Below are positions 51,672-60,111 of a stretch of DNA of 63,544 bases, piece after piece. Position numbers and translations under genes: made by a program. Below the pieces are notes generated by a model that did no database searches, had not been told where the DNA came from, and saw only the letters and a program-made list of their open reading frames with translations. Origin of the DNA: Bacillota bacterium (GTDB lineage: Bacteria > Bacillota > Bacilli > Paenibacillales > UBA4045); NCBI GenBank assembly GCA_023441055.1, contig JAEZQY010000060.1, positions 1 to 63,544 on the forward strand, written 5' to 3'. Within the stretch, counting starts at the first letter, position 1, and each line of letters starts with the position of its first letter.

Positions 51672-52436
51672 TTGGTGAACATTCATTATGTTGAATGCGA
51701 CATGACACATGCGGAGGACTTCGTTGTCGATGTGCCTTCTGGCTACCACTGGCTCCTCGTGATCACCAAGACACCCGCACAGTTCTGGGTAGATGGCGTT
51801 ATCCGGGAATATCCCGCTCATAGCGCCGTGCTCTACCGCCCATCTCAGAAGGTGTATTACCGCGCATGCGCTGAGCAATTCATCAATGATTGGATTCGCT
51901 TCGAGACCGACGAACCGCATTATGCGGAATCTCCGCTGCCGCTTGGCGTCCCATTCTCCGTGGAGGATCCAGACTACTGCGGCAAGTTATTACAATTACT
52001 CGCTGTTGAACACCGATTTAATCGGGATCTCAAGGTATCCTCTATCGACCTATTGCTCCGAACCCTATTCAACAAGCTAATCGAATCCTGCGTCCGTCAT
52101 GACCTCTCTCCGCAATACTACAGCCTCTTGAAGCTTCGCACTGCCATTCAGAATCATCCAGGCGATTACTGGACAGTTCCGAGGATGGCCGATCTACTAC
52201 GTATTAGTCCGGGCTATCTGCAGAGCATCTACAAGAAAGCGTTCGGCATATCCTGCATGGATGATGTCATCAGCAATCGCATTCGAATGGCCCAGGAGTA
52301 CTTAATGCATAACACATATTCGATCGCCGAAATCGCTTCGAGATGCGGTTATCAGCATGTGGAACACTTCTGCCGGCAATTCAAGCAGGTAACCGGACGG
52401 ACACCGCGAACCTTCCAGAAGGATGTCATTCATTAA
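51672..52436 (+). CDS. AraC-family transcriptional regulator
   Basis: 254 residues. An N-terminal sugar-sensing cupin-like domain (about 1-130) is followed by two helix-turn-helix units (WTVPRMADLLRISPGYLQSI and YSIAEIASRCGYQHVEHFC) and the AraC tail GRTPRTFQKD. The start is TTG at 51672, or GTG one codon later, after SD AAGGAAG. The likely target is the following GH43 gene or the divergent esterase gene. Confidence 0.88.
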   Translation: MVNIHYVECDMTHAEDFVVDVPSGYHWLLVITKTPAQFWVDGVIREYPAHSAVLYRPSQKVYYRACAEQFINDWIRFETDEPHYAESPLPLGVPFSVEDPDYCGKLLQLLAVEHRFNRDLKVSSIDLLLRTLFNKLIESCVRHDLSPQYYSLLKLRTAIQNHPGDYWTVPRMADLLRISPGYLQSIYKKAFGISCMDDVISNRIRMAQEYLMHNTYSIAEIASRCGYQHVEHFCRQFKQVTGRTPRTFQKDVIH

Positions 52437-52618
52437 CATTCCCATTCTAATTCTATGTCGTGAATCTGGTTGAAACAATGATCGATGCACACGTAAACAT
52501 TGATATATCCTAATATGGATAGAGTATGTATTTTTATATTTTATTGACTTATATGGAATACCGCATTACGATTCATGTGAAAGTCGATTTACCAATCTTA
52601 GGAGTGGAGGACATTCAT

Positions 52619-54034
52619 ATGAACAAGCAAGGCGTTAACCCGTATTTACCACCTTGGGAGTATATTCCTGACGGTGAGCCCCATGTATTCCGCGACAGGG
52701 TCTATGTATACGGATCGCATGACCGCTTCAACGGCCATGCCTTCTGTCTGAACGATTATGTATGCTATTCTGCACCCGCTAACAATCTAGCAGATTGGCG
52801 ATATGAGGGTGTCATCTATAAGAAGACGGATGATCCGCTAAATCCAGACGGACGCATGTGTCTCTATGCGCCTGACGTCACCGTCGGTCCGGATGGACGT
52901 TACTATCTGTATTATGTCCTCGATAAGGTGTCGGTCGTGTCCGTCGCCGTCTGTGACTCGCCAGCTGGCAAGTACGAGTTCTACGGCTACGTCAGATACA
53001 GCGACGGCACCCGCTTGGGCGAACGAGTCGACGATCAGCCGCAATTCGACCCGGCCGTATTGACAGAAGGAGACCTCACCTATCTATATACCGGGTTCTG
53101 CGCCATCGGCGACAAGTCACGTCATGGTGCGATGGCCACAGTGATCGGAGCGGATATGCTTACAATCGTAGAGGAGCCTGTATTCGTTGCTCCCAGCGAG
53201 CCATATAGTAAGGGCACCAGCTTCGAAGAACATGCCTTTTTCGAGGCGCCATCCATTCGCAAGCAGGGTGATACGTATTACTTTGTCTACTCATCAATTG
53301 TTATGCACGAGCTCTGCTACGCGACCAGCAAGCATCCTACCAGTGGCTTCGAGTACCGTGGGGTCATCGTCAGCAACAACGATATGCATATCGATCATTA
53401 CAAACCCGCGAACAAACCGACTGCCTACGGCCACAACAATCACGGCGGCATGGTCAACGCGAATGGACAATGGTACATCTTCTATCATCGCCATACGAAC
53501 GGGACAACCTTCAGCCGACAAGGCTGCATCGAACCGATCACCATTCTGGAGGACGGCACCATTCCTCAAGCGGAGATCACGACCAGCGGTCCTAACGGCG
53601 GCCCACTTATCGGCCGAGGCGAATATCCAGCCTATCTAGCCTGCAACCTGTTCACGGATACGGATCAAGCCTATACAGGCACATATGGCGCGTGGATGGA
53701 CGGGCGATTCCCGAAGATTACGCAAGACGGCAAGGACGGCGACGAGGAGATTGGGTATATTGCCAATATGCAGAACTCGGCGACAGCAGGGTTCAAGTAC
53801 TTCCAATGCGATGGAGTACAGCAAGTCAAGATTAAGGTTCGCGGTTATGCCCAGGGCAGCTTCGAGGTCAAGACGAGCTGGGATGGCCCATCGCATGGAT
53901 CGATTCCGGTCGACTTCACGAACGTATGGACGACTTATACGGCCGACATCGTCATTCCAGACGGCGTCCAGAGCTTATATTTCACGTATGCGGGGAAGGG
54001 CAGCGCAAGTCTAGCATCATTCACACTAGTGTAG
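52619..54034 (+). CDS. Glycoside hydrolase family 43-type arabinosidase/xylosidase
   Basis: 471 residues. A five-bladed propeller of GH43 type starts with NPYLPPWEYIPDGEPHVF and DRVYVYGSHDRF. Later blocks are MCLYAPDVTVGPDGRYYLYY, EEHAFFEAPSIRK (likely catalytic Glu) and HNNHGGMVNANGQWYIFYHR. A C-terminal carbohydrate-binding-like beta domain covers about 345-471. No signal peptide, so it probably acts on imported oligosaccharides. The ATG at 52619 has SD GGAGG 8 bases upstream. The upstream 31 codons are not conserved. Confidence 0.87.
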   Translation: MNKQGVNPYLPPWEYIPDGEPHVFRDRVYVYGSHDRFNGHAFCLNDYVCYSAPANNLADWRYEGVIYKKTDDPLNPDGRMCLYAPDVTVGPDGRYYLYYVLDKVSVVSVAVCDSPAGKYEFYGYVRYSDGTRLGERVDDQPQFDPAVLTEGDLTYLYTGFCAIGDKSRHGAMATVIGADMLTIVEEPVFVAPSEPYSKGTSFEEHAFFEAPSIRKQGDTYYFVYSSIVMHELCYATSKHPTSGFEYRGVIVSNNDMHIDHYKPANKPTAYGHNNHGGMVNANGQWYIFYHRHTNGTTFSRQGCIEPITILEDGTIPQAEITTSGPNGGPLIGRGEYPAYLACNLFTDTDQAYTGTYGAWMDGRFPKITQDGKDGDEEIGYIANMQNSATAGFKYFQCDGVQQVKIKVRGYAQGSFEVKTSWDGPSHGSIPVDFTNVWTTYTADIVIPDGVQSLYFTYAGKGSASLASFTLV

Positions 54035-54085
54035 TCGAAGTGGTACACTAGTGGAATGTTGTTTATATAGTTAGGAGCGTCATAG

Positions 54086-54853
54086 ATGAAACTCGTATCC
54101 TGGAATGTGAATGGGCTGAGAGCCTGTGTGACTAAGGGTTTTATGGATTATTGGTCCCAAGTGAACGCGGATATCTTCTGTGTCCAAGAGACGAAGCTGC
54201 AGGAAGGTCAGATTGAGCTCGATCTTGGCGACTATCATACTTATTGGAATTATGCGGAGAAGAAGGGATATTCGGGCACAGCCATCTTCAGCAAAATAAA
54301 GCCCCTATCCGTCTACTACGGGATCGAAGAGGATTATGAATCCGAGGGTCGGATCATTACGTTGGAATTCGAACACTTCTACCTGGTGAATATGTATACG
54401 CCCAATGCGCGTCGCGATCTGTCGCGGCTGGCGCTGCGGCTCGAATGGGAGGAGCGCTTCCGTGCTTACATCGTGAAGCTCGACCAGATGAAGCCGGTCA
54501 TTGTATGCGGGGATATGAATGTCGCTCATCATGAGATTGACCTGAAGAATGCCAAGTCGAATCAAGGCAACTCCGGTTTCACACTGGAGGAACGCGGGAA
54601 GATGACTCAGCTGCTAGGCGCTGGCTTCGTGGATACATTCCGACACCTGTACCCGGATCAGACGGATGCCTATACGTGGTGGTCGTATATGCCGAAGGTG
54701 CGCGAACGCAATATCGGGTGGCGGATCGACTATTTCCTCGTGTCGGAGCGAATGGCGGATGCTGTGCAGGATGCACGAATCGACGCTGAAGTCATGGGCA
54801 GCGACCATTGTCCGATTCTGCTGGAGGTTCACATAGACGGGCTACAGGCCTAG
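54086..54853 (+). CDS. exoA: Exodeoxyribonuclease III
   Basis: 255 residues. It is an AP endonuclease and 3'-5' exonuclease in base excision repair. Motifs KLVSWNVNGLRA, VQETKLQEGQ (catalytic Glu), NMYTPNA, VCGDMNVAH, WRIDYFLVSE and GSDHCPILLE are all present. SD AGGAGCG is upstream. Its TAG stop shares the palindrome CTAG with the stop of the convergent VOC gene. Confidence 0.95.
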   Translation: MKLVSWNVNGLRACVTKGFMDYWSQVNADIFCVQETKLQEGQIELDLGDYHTYWNYAEKKGYSGTAIFSKIKPLSVYYGIEEDYESEGRIITLEFEHFYLVNMYTPNARRDLSRLALRLEWEERFRAYIVKLDQMKPVIVCGDMNVAHHEIDLKNAKSNQGNSGFTLEERGKMTQLLGAGFVDTFRHLYPDQTDAYTWWSYMPKVRERNIGWRIDYFLVSERMADAVQDARIDAEVMGSDHCPILLEVHIDGLQA

Positions 54854-55248
54854 GCTGGATTTACCGCGAAGATCGAGTGGATATTGCCCTCCGGATCGGC
54901 GAAGAAGGCCGTCGTGTGGCCCCAATCCTTCACTCTCGGTTCTGTTACAGGCGTCGCGCCTCGCGCGATGAATTCGCGGTACAGCTCATGGACGGCTTCC
55001 GGTGTATCGCACTCAAAATTCAACTCGACCGCCTGCCCCTTGCGCTCTTCCGTGAAGGAGGCATGCGCGTCTGTGTTGTCTGCCATCAGCGGCTTGGAGC
55101 AGATCGCTAGCCGCACGTTATTATTTTCAAATTCGGCATAATGCGGCTCATTCACCACAACGGGGAACCCGATCACTTCATGATAGAACTTGGCCAATCG
55201 CGCGACATCATCTGCCAGTAATGTGATCCCTTCTAAACGAACTCTCAT
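54850..55248 (-). CDS. VOC-superfamily (glyoxalase-like) protein
   Basis: 132 residues with paired beta-alpha-beta-beta-beta units. LEGITLLADDVARLAKFYHEV, ELNFECDTPEAVHEL and AFFADPEGNIHSI are typical of bleomycin-resistance/dioxygenase-like VOC proteins. The substrate is unknown. The ATG at 55248 follows SD GGAGGG. It converges with exoA, overlapping by 4 bases. Confidence 0.88.
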   Translation of the reverse strand: MRVRLEGITLLADDVARLAKFYHEVIGFPVVVNEPHYAEFENNNVRLAICSKPLMADNTDAHASFTEERKGQAVELNFECDTPEAVHELYREFIARGATPVTEPRVKDWGHTTAFFADPEGNIHSIFAVNPA

Positions 55249-55389
55249 CTGATATCCCTCCTGCCGTTGATTACTTGCAGTAGCTACCATTAGTATAATG
55301 TGGAGCTCGATTCTAGTAAATGACAATGTGTTATAGATAATGGAGAGGATTACACACCACAAAGTCGAATACTCTCAATAACGGATAAA

Positions 55390-55587
55390 ACTTGAGCGTA
55401 TGCTTCCGATGCAGTTTTGTTGCGATGATTGTTCAGGGAGCTAATGCTACACAAAACTTGAGCGTATGCTTCCGATGCAGTTTTGTTGCGATGATTGTTC
55501 AGGGAGCTAATGCTACACAAAACTTAAGCGTATGCTTCCGATGCAGTTTTGCTGCGATGATTGTTCAGGGAGCTAATGCTACACAAA
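55390..55587 (+). repeat. Three 66-bp direct repeats upstream of the SMP-30 gene
   Basis: Units at 55390-55455, 55456-55521 and 55522-55587 are nearly identical. At each junction ACAAAACT and AGTTTTGT form an 8-bp stem around GAGCGTATGCTTCCGATGC-like loops. They sit directly before the SD of the downstream gene. Since 66 is divisible by three, the gene's frame remains open through the array and gives a false 73-residue N-terminal extension. Confidence 0.92.
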
Positions 55588-55610
55588 ACTTGGAGGAGGA
55601 CGCTACAACG

Positions 55611-56489
55611 ATGAAAGTCTTGCAAGCTGAATGCATCATTGACGGCAAGAATCAATTAGGAGAGGGACCGGTATGGGAGGAGAAGCTCGGCGAGCTGTTC
55701 TGGGTCGATATCGAAGGACGCAAGCTGCATCGTTACCGCCCATCAGACGGTGTAACCCATGCCTATGAGCTCGATCAGAAGATTGGCTGCGCCGTACCGG
55801 CTGAGGACGGTTCCTGGCTGGTCGGCCTGCAGGACGGCTTCCATCGTCTCGATCTGGCGACAGGCCGCACATCGTTGCTCGCCAAGACATTGGATGGCGA
55901 GATCGGCAATCGCATGAATGATGGCAAGTGCGATCCGTACGGTCGCTTCTGGGGAGGCACTATAAGCGGCAGTGGACAGAAGAACGGTTATCTCTACACA
56001 TTAGATACTGACGGCTCGCTGACTAGTAAGGTCAGTGAAGTCGGCTGCTCGAATGGACTGGCATGGAATGCGGATGGCACGATCATGTACTATATCGATT
56101 CCTACGACAAGCTGGTGAATGCCTTCGACTACGATCGCACAACCGGTACCATCACGAATCGCAGAACGGTAATCGTGCTGGGTGAAGAGGACGCCACTCC
56201 TGACGGCATGAGCATTGACAGCGAGGGCAATCTCTGGGTCGCACAATGGGGTGCCTGGCAGGTAACCTGCTGGAATCCGCGTACGGGCGAGAGATTAGCC
56301 AAGGTTGAGGTGCCTGCAAGGAATGTCACCTCATGCGCCTTCGGCGGCGAGAACCTCGATGAGCTGTATATCACAACAGCGCGTGTCGGCAATGAGGAAG
56401 CCGTTCTGGCTGAGCACCCGCTGGCCGGCGGAATCTTCCGCGTGAAGCTCGATGTGAAGGGGCTTCCGGTGCATCGCGCGAAGATATAG
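55611..56489 (+). CDS. SMP-30/gluconolaconase-family sugar lactonase
   Basis: 292 residues with a six-bladed propeller of the SMP-30/LRE type. The metal-binding residues are visible in GEGPVWEEKLGELFWVDIEG, RMNDGKCDPYGRFWGGT, CSNGLAWNADGTIMYYIDSY and TPDGMSIDSEGNLWVAQWG. It likely opens a sugar lactone in aldose oxidation. The ATG at 55611 follows SD GGAGGAGG at 11 bases. The frame upstream is the 66-bp repeat array and is not considered part of the protein. Confidence 0.9.
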   Translation: MKVLQAECIIDGKNQLGEGPVWEEKLGELFWVDIEGRKLHRYRPSDGVTHAYELDQKIGCAVPAEDGSWLVGLQDGFHRLDLATGRTSLLAKTLDGEIGNRMNDGKCDPYGRFWGGTISGSGQKNGYLYTLDTDGSLTSKVSEVGCSNGLAWNADGTIMYYIDSYDKLVNAFDYDRTTGTITNRRTVIVLGEEDATPDGMSIDSEGNLWVAQWGAWQVTCWNPRTGERLAKVEVPARNVTSCAFGGENLDELYITTARVGNEEAVLAEHPLAGGIFRVKLDVKGLPVHRAKI

Positions 56490-56496
56490 GACTGTT

Positions 56497-56531
56497 GCAG
56501 AAGAGGAGGGCTACTTGCCCTCCTCTTCTGC
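56497..56531. terminator. Bidirectional terminator between SMP-30 and TRIC genes
   Basis: A perfect 15-bp stem, arms GCAGAAGAGGAGGGC (56497-56511) and GCCCTCCTCTTCTGC (56517-56531) with loop TACTT. It spans the last codons of the TRIC-like gene, so the stem also encodes its Glu-rich C-terminus. Confidence 0.8.
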
Positions 56532-57131
56532 GGTCAGTATCGGCATATTCAGTTTCATTATTATCGCAATCAGCCGAAGGATGAAGGTGACCGACAGACA
56601 CGCATAGAGCGCAATACCCGGCGTCAACAGCTTATAGCAGACGATGAAGCAGACCGCGCCGATAATCGAAGCGAATGCGTAGATCTCCTTGCGGAACACA
56701 TAGGGAATCTCCTGTGCTAATAGGTCACGGACAACGCCGCCGCCGATACCGGTGATCAGTCCCATGAACAGCACCAGGAACAGCTCATCTGGAAATAGCG
56801 TAATGGCTGTATTCGCACCTACCGCCGTGAATGCGCCCAGGCCGATTGCATCGGTGATCGAGATGAATCGAGTCAGCTTATTGATTCTACCATAGAAGTA
56901 CCAGGTAATTATTCCGGCACATACGCTCACTGAGATTAGGCTTGGATTAGCGAAGGCAATCGGCGGAATTCGGCCGACTAATACATCTCGTATAATACCG
57001 CCACCTAGCGAGGTTGCAACGCACAAGCTCACTACGCCGAAGATATCCATCTGCTTCTTAATGCCGACTAATGCACCAGATACACCCGCAGCGATAATCC
57101 CCAGATACACAATAAAATCCAGCACCAGCAT
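56511..57131 (-). CDS. TRIC-family (UPF0126) membrane channel-like protein
   Basis: 206 residues with seven predicted helices in two related halves. The halves carry GVSGALVGIKKQMDIFGVVS with LGGGIIRDVLVG, and FTAVGANTAITLFPDELF with GIGGGVVRDLLAQ. The family forms trimeric cation channels in animals and bacteria. The ATG at 57131 follows SD GAGAGG. An earlier in-frame start would add nine polar residues. Confidence 0.88.
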   Translation of the reverse strand: MLVLDFIVYLGIIAAGVSGALVGIKKQMDIFGVVSLCVATSLGGGIIRDVLVGRIPPIAFANPSLISVSVCAGIITWYFYGRINKLTRFISITDAIGLGAFTAVGANTAITLFPDELFLVLFMGLITGIGGGVVRDLLAQEIPYVFRKEIYAFASIIGAVCFIVCYKLLTPGIALYACLSVTFILRLIAIIMKLNMPILTAEEEGK

Positions 57132-57357
57132 ATGCCAAATTTCCTCTCCACGCGCCATTTATCCCTGTCAGTATACAGTATGTGACCTAGGAACAACAAT
57201 GATTATGTTCATGCTCCCGAACGCGATAGTTTAGAATAGGCGGGATCGGATTATCGGAGTGTGGCAGGTGAGGTTGGAGGAAATAGAGCGGCGAGGGCGG
57301 CTTAAATGTGCAGGCCAGGTGAGATTGGGATAGATATCTAGTACGCCGCATTCCCCA

Positions 57358-57418
57358 TTGACACACCTGTTGCCGTGGATTATTATTGATACCAACAAAA
57401 GTGAGTGATTACTCACTT
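57358..57418 (+). promoter_or_regulatory. ABC-TetR operon promoter and palindromic operator
   Basis: -35 TTGACA (57358-57363) and -10 TATTAT (57381-57386) have a 17-base spacer. The perfect inverted repeat AAGTGAGT-GATT-ACTCACTT (57399-57418) begins about 12 bases after the -10 and covers the start site. It is the likely binding site for the TetR repressor encoded at the end of the operon. Confidence 0.8.
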
Positions 57419-57442
57419 CCACCTAACGAAGGAGTGTTGCCC

Positions 57443-58177
57443 ATGAATGCAAGCGCATCGTCTAGCATTATCACGCGGGATCTCATTCGCAACTTCAATA
57501 AGATCGAGGTGCTGCGCGGGATCACATTAACCGTTAACAGAGGCGAGATATTCGGATTGCTGGGTCCCTCCGGCTCCGGCAAGACTACGCTGGTGAAGCT
57601 GATCGCTGGAATTGACGAGGCAACCAGCGGCCAGGTAGAGCTGCTGGGCACACGTATGCCTCAGCTCCGGATGATGCAGCGCATCGGTTATATGGCGCAA
57701 TCCGACGCGCTCTATACCGATCTGACCGCACTGGAGAATCTGGCCTTCTTCGGCGCGCTGTTCGGCTTGCAAGGGAAGAGGCTGAAGCAGCGCATCGAGG
57801 AGACGATGACGCTGGTCGGGCTGACCGATGCGCTGAAGCGTCCTGTTGGCGCTTATTCCGGCGGTATGAAACGGCGACTATCACTGGCGATCGCGCTCCT
57901 CCATGAGCCGGAGGTACTCCTCCTTGATGAACCGACGGTCGGCATCGATCCCGTGCTGCGCAAGTCCATCTGGGAACAGTTCGTAAAGCTCAGCCGGAGC
58001 GGCATGACGATCCTCGTGACTACGCATGTGATGGATGAGGCGGAGAAGTGTGACCGGCTCGGGATGATCCGTGATGGCAGCTTGATCGCAGCCGGAACAC
58101 CGACAGATCTGTTGCGCGAGACGGGCAGCCGCACGATGGAAGAGGCATTCCTCTACTACGGAGGTGTACACGCATGA
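57443..58177 (+). CDS. ABC-2 type exporter, ATP-binding protein
   Basis: 244 residues. Walker A GPSGSGKTT, Q-loop near GYMAQSDALY, signature YSGGMKRRL, Walker B VLLLDEPTVG and H-loop TTHVMDEAE are all present. Similar to DrrA-type and YhfQ-like drug exporters. The ATG at 57443 follows SD AAGGAG. The stop overlaps the permease start by 4 bases (ATGA). Confidence 0.95.
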   Translation: MNASASSSIITRDLIRNFNKIEVLRGITLTVNRGEIFGLLGPSGSGKTTLVKLIAGIDEATSGQVELLGTRMPQLRMMQRIGYMAQSDALYTDLTALENLAFFGALFGLQGKRLKQRIEETMTLVGLTDALKRPVGAYSGGMKRRLSLAIALLHEPEVLLLDEPTVGIDPVLRKSIWEQFVKLSRSGMTILVTTHVMDEAEKCDRLGMIRDGSLIAAGTPTDLLRETGSRTMEEAFLYYGGVHA

Positions 58178-58896
58178 GAATCCGAGCTCTGATCCTGCGT
58201 ATTATTCGTCAATTTATTCATGACAAACGCACACTGGCCCTGCTGAACCTGGCGCCGCTGCTCATTCTCTCTCTGATGTATCTCGTCTTCGATGAGTTGC
58301 TCTTCAACCGCATTATCCCAACGCTACTTGGACTATATGCCTTCTTCTTCGTCTTCTTGATCGCCGGCATCTCCTTCCTGAAGGAACGAACCAGCGGCAC
58401 ACTGGAACGGCTGTTAGCGACACCGCTGCGGCGCTGGGAGATTGTGACCGGATATATTGGCGGCTTCGGAATCTTCACCAGCATTCAGGTTGTACTCATG
58501 ACGGTGTTCGCTGTGAGCGTATTGGGCAGCACGCTGCTGGGCTCATTCTGGTATGTCATTCTGATCATGCTGCTGCTCTCCTTCACTGCGCTCAGCTTCG
58601 GCACCTTCTTGTCGGCATACGCCAACACGGAGTTCCAGATGATGCAATTTATCCCGCTGGTAATCGTCCCCCAGGTGTTCTTCTCTGGGCTGTTCGACCT
58701 GGACAGCATGTCGCCCTGGCTGCGATGGATCACGCATATTACACCGCTTAAGTACGGTGCCGACGCGCTGCAGAGCGTGATGCTGCGAGGCGAAGGCTGG
58801 AACGCGATCGCGTTCGATGTTTATATTTTGCTCATTATAACGGTATTCTTCCTATGCGCGAATGTGCTGGCGCTGCGCAAGCATCGGAGGATCTGA
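58174..58896 (+). CDS. ABC-2 type exporter, permease
   Basis: 240 residues with six predicted helices and a typical ABC-2 layout: SFLKERTSGTLERLLATPLRRWEI after helix 2 and FQMMQFIPLVIVPQVFFSGLFDLDSM near helix 5. It pairs with the upstream ATPase as a small exporter, probably for a drug or lipid-like molecule. Confidence 0.92.
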   Translation: MRIRALILRIIRQFIHDKRTLALLNLAPLLILSLMYLVFDELLFNRIIPTLLGLYAFFFVFLIAGISFLKERTSGTLERLLATPLRRWEIVTGYIGGFGIFTSIQVVLMTVFAVSVLGSTLLGSFWYVILIMLLLSFTALSFGTFLSAYANTEFQMMQFIPLVIVPQVFFSGLFDLDSMSPWLRWITHITPLKYGADALQSVMLRGEGWNAIAFDVYILLIITVFFLCANVLALRKHRRI

Positions 58897-58910
58897 GAGG
58901 GGACTACAGC

Positions 58911-59579
58911 ATGACTGATGATCAGGAAGTTTGGCTACAGGAGTTAATTCGGCTCACCGAGGAGGATGAGGGGAAGAAGACTGACAAGCAGGCGCGGATT
59001 CTGGAGGCCGCTGTCGAGATCTTCTCGGAGAAGGGCTTCGCCGCCACCTCTACCAGCGAGATTGCGCAGAAAGCGGGTGTCGCTGAGGGAACAATCTTCC
59101 GTCATTACAAGACGAAGAAGGAGCTGCTGCTGGCGATCGCCGGGCCGATTGTCACCAAGCTTATCGCTCCATTCCTCCTGCGGGACTTCACGAAACTGCT
59201 CGACCTGCCCTATGAACGGGCCGACGATTTCTTCCGGACGATCGCCCGCGATCGCCTGCAATTCGTGCGCGCCAATCCGAAGCTAATTAAGATCCTCTTC
59301 CAAGAGGTGCCGGTGCAGCCGGAGCTGATGGGCCAATTGTCCGAGCTGTTCCAGCAAGCAGTCGCCCAGCGGGTCGAGCGGGTTGTGAAGCACTTCCAGC
59401 AGCAAGGCCAGCTCATCGAAGCGCCGCCGTGGCGAATTATACGGACAGCGATCAGCCTATTCGTCGGCATGATCACCTTCCATGTGTACCTGGCGCCAGA
59501 CCTCCCCTTCGACGAGGATGAGGAAATCAATCGCACGGTCGAGATCTTGCTGCATGGCATTGCTGGGGAGCGTCGATAA
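58911..59579 (+). CDS. TetR-family repressor of the ABC exporter
   Basis: 222 residues. The N-terminal helix-turn-helix (ILEAAVEIFSEKGFAATSTSEIAQKAGVAEGTIFRHYKTKKEL) is preceded by an unusual acidic 30-residue arm. The C-terminal ligand domain is helical. It is the last gene of the exporter operon, 14 bases after the permease, and probably binds the AAGTGAGT palindrome at 57399. The ATG at 58911 follows SD GAGAGGGG. Confidence 0.9.
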   Translation: MTDDQEVWLQELIRLTEEDEGKKTDKQARILEAAVEIFSEKGFAATSTSEIAQKAGVAEGTIFRHYKTKKELLLAIAGPIVTKLIAPFLLRDFTKLLDLPYERADDFFRTIARDRLQFVRANPKLIKILFQEVPVQPELMGQLSELFQQAVAQRVERVVKHFQQQGQLIEAPPWRIIRTAISLFVGMITFHVYLAPDLPFDEDEEINRTVEILLHGIAGERR

Positions 59580-59607
59580 CCTCTGACCGGCTCCCCCACA
59601 CTAACAG

Positions 59608-60108
59608 CTATATAACATCCTTCAACTGATTGCGACTATGACGGTCCAGCGCCTGCCAATCCGCGATCTCGCAGCGCTTGCCGCTCATGTCTGTCAATAT
59701 AATGCGATTAGCCCCCGGATAGATCATATGCTCATGCAGATTACGCATCATCATGCGGGTCGGCCCCAGATTCGTCTGCAGCTCCCACACCCACATCTCG
59801 TTCTGCTCGCGCACACGATCCACTCGAGTCACCATCGGGAGAAAATAACGATATTGCAGCTCCCTCCGCAGCTCCTCGGCACTTTCAGCATCCAGCGCGT
59901 CAATGCTCAGGATGATGCCTAATTCATCCCCCTTCACATTGCGTATGGAGATATACTCGGACGCATACTGGAAGGGGAACACCCGATGAATCGCCAGCTC
60001 ATCGTATGCGCTTCCCCCAATGACGCCCTGCAGCACGCCGCCTGCACCGCGGCTAAAGGAGATTTCATCCGGCTCGAACACTCGAATTTCATATGGATTA
60101 TGCGACAT
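59608..60108 (-). CDS. DUF1854 protein, partner of the following ABC transporter
   Basis: 166 residues, mostly beta. Conserved parts include HRVFPFQYASEYISIRNVKG, GIILSIDALDAESAEELRREL, YRYFLPMVTRVDRV and ILTDMSGKRCEIAD, the DUF1854 pattern. Such proteins are encoded beside a particular ABC exporter, sometimes linked by annotation to cyanophycin metabolism. No cyanophycin gene is present here. The start lies 3 bases after the ABC gene stop, so the two are co-translated. Confidence 0.85.
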   Translation of the reverse strand: MSHNPYEIRVFEPDEISFSRGAGGVLQGVIGGSAYDELAIHRVFPFQYASEYISIRNVKGDELGIILSIDALDAESAEELRRELQYRYFLPMVTRVDRVREQNEMWVWELQTNLGPTRMMMRNLHEHMIYPGANRIILTDMSGKRCEIADWQALDRHSRNQLKDVI

Positions 60109-60111
60109 TGA

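Noticed and set aside
55392..55610. 73-residue repeated N-terminal extension of the SMP-30 protein
   Set aside because: The family starts at about the ATG at 55611, which has a strong SD, and the upstream repeat is hairpin-forming DNA. The frame is open only because 66 is divisible by three.
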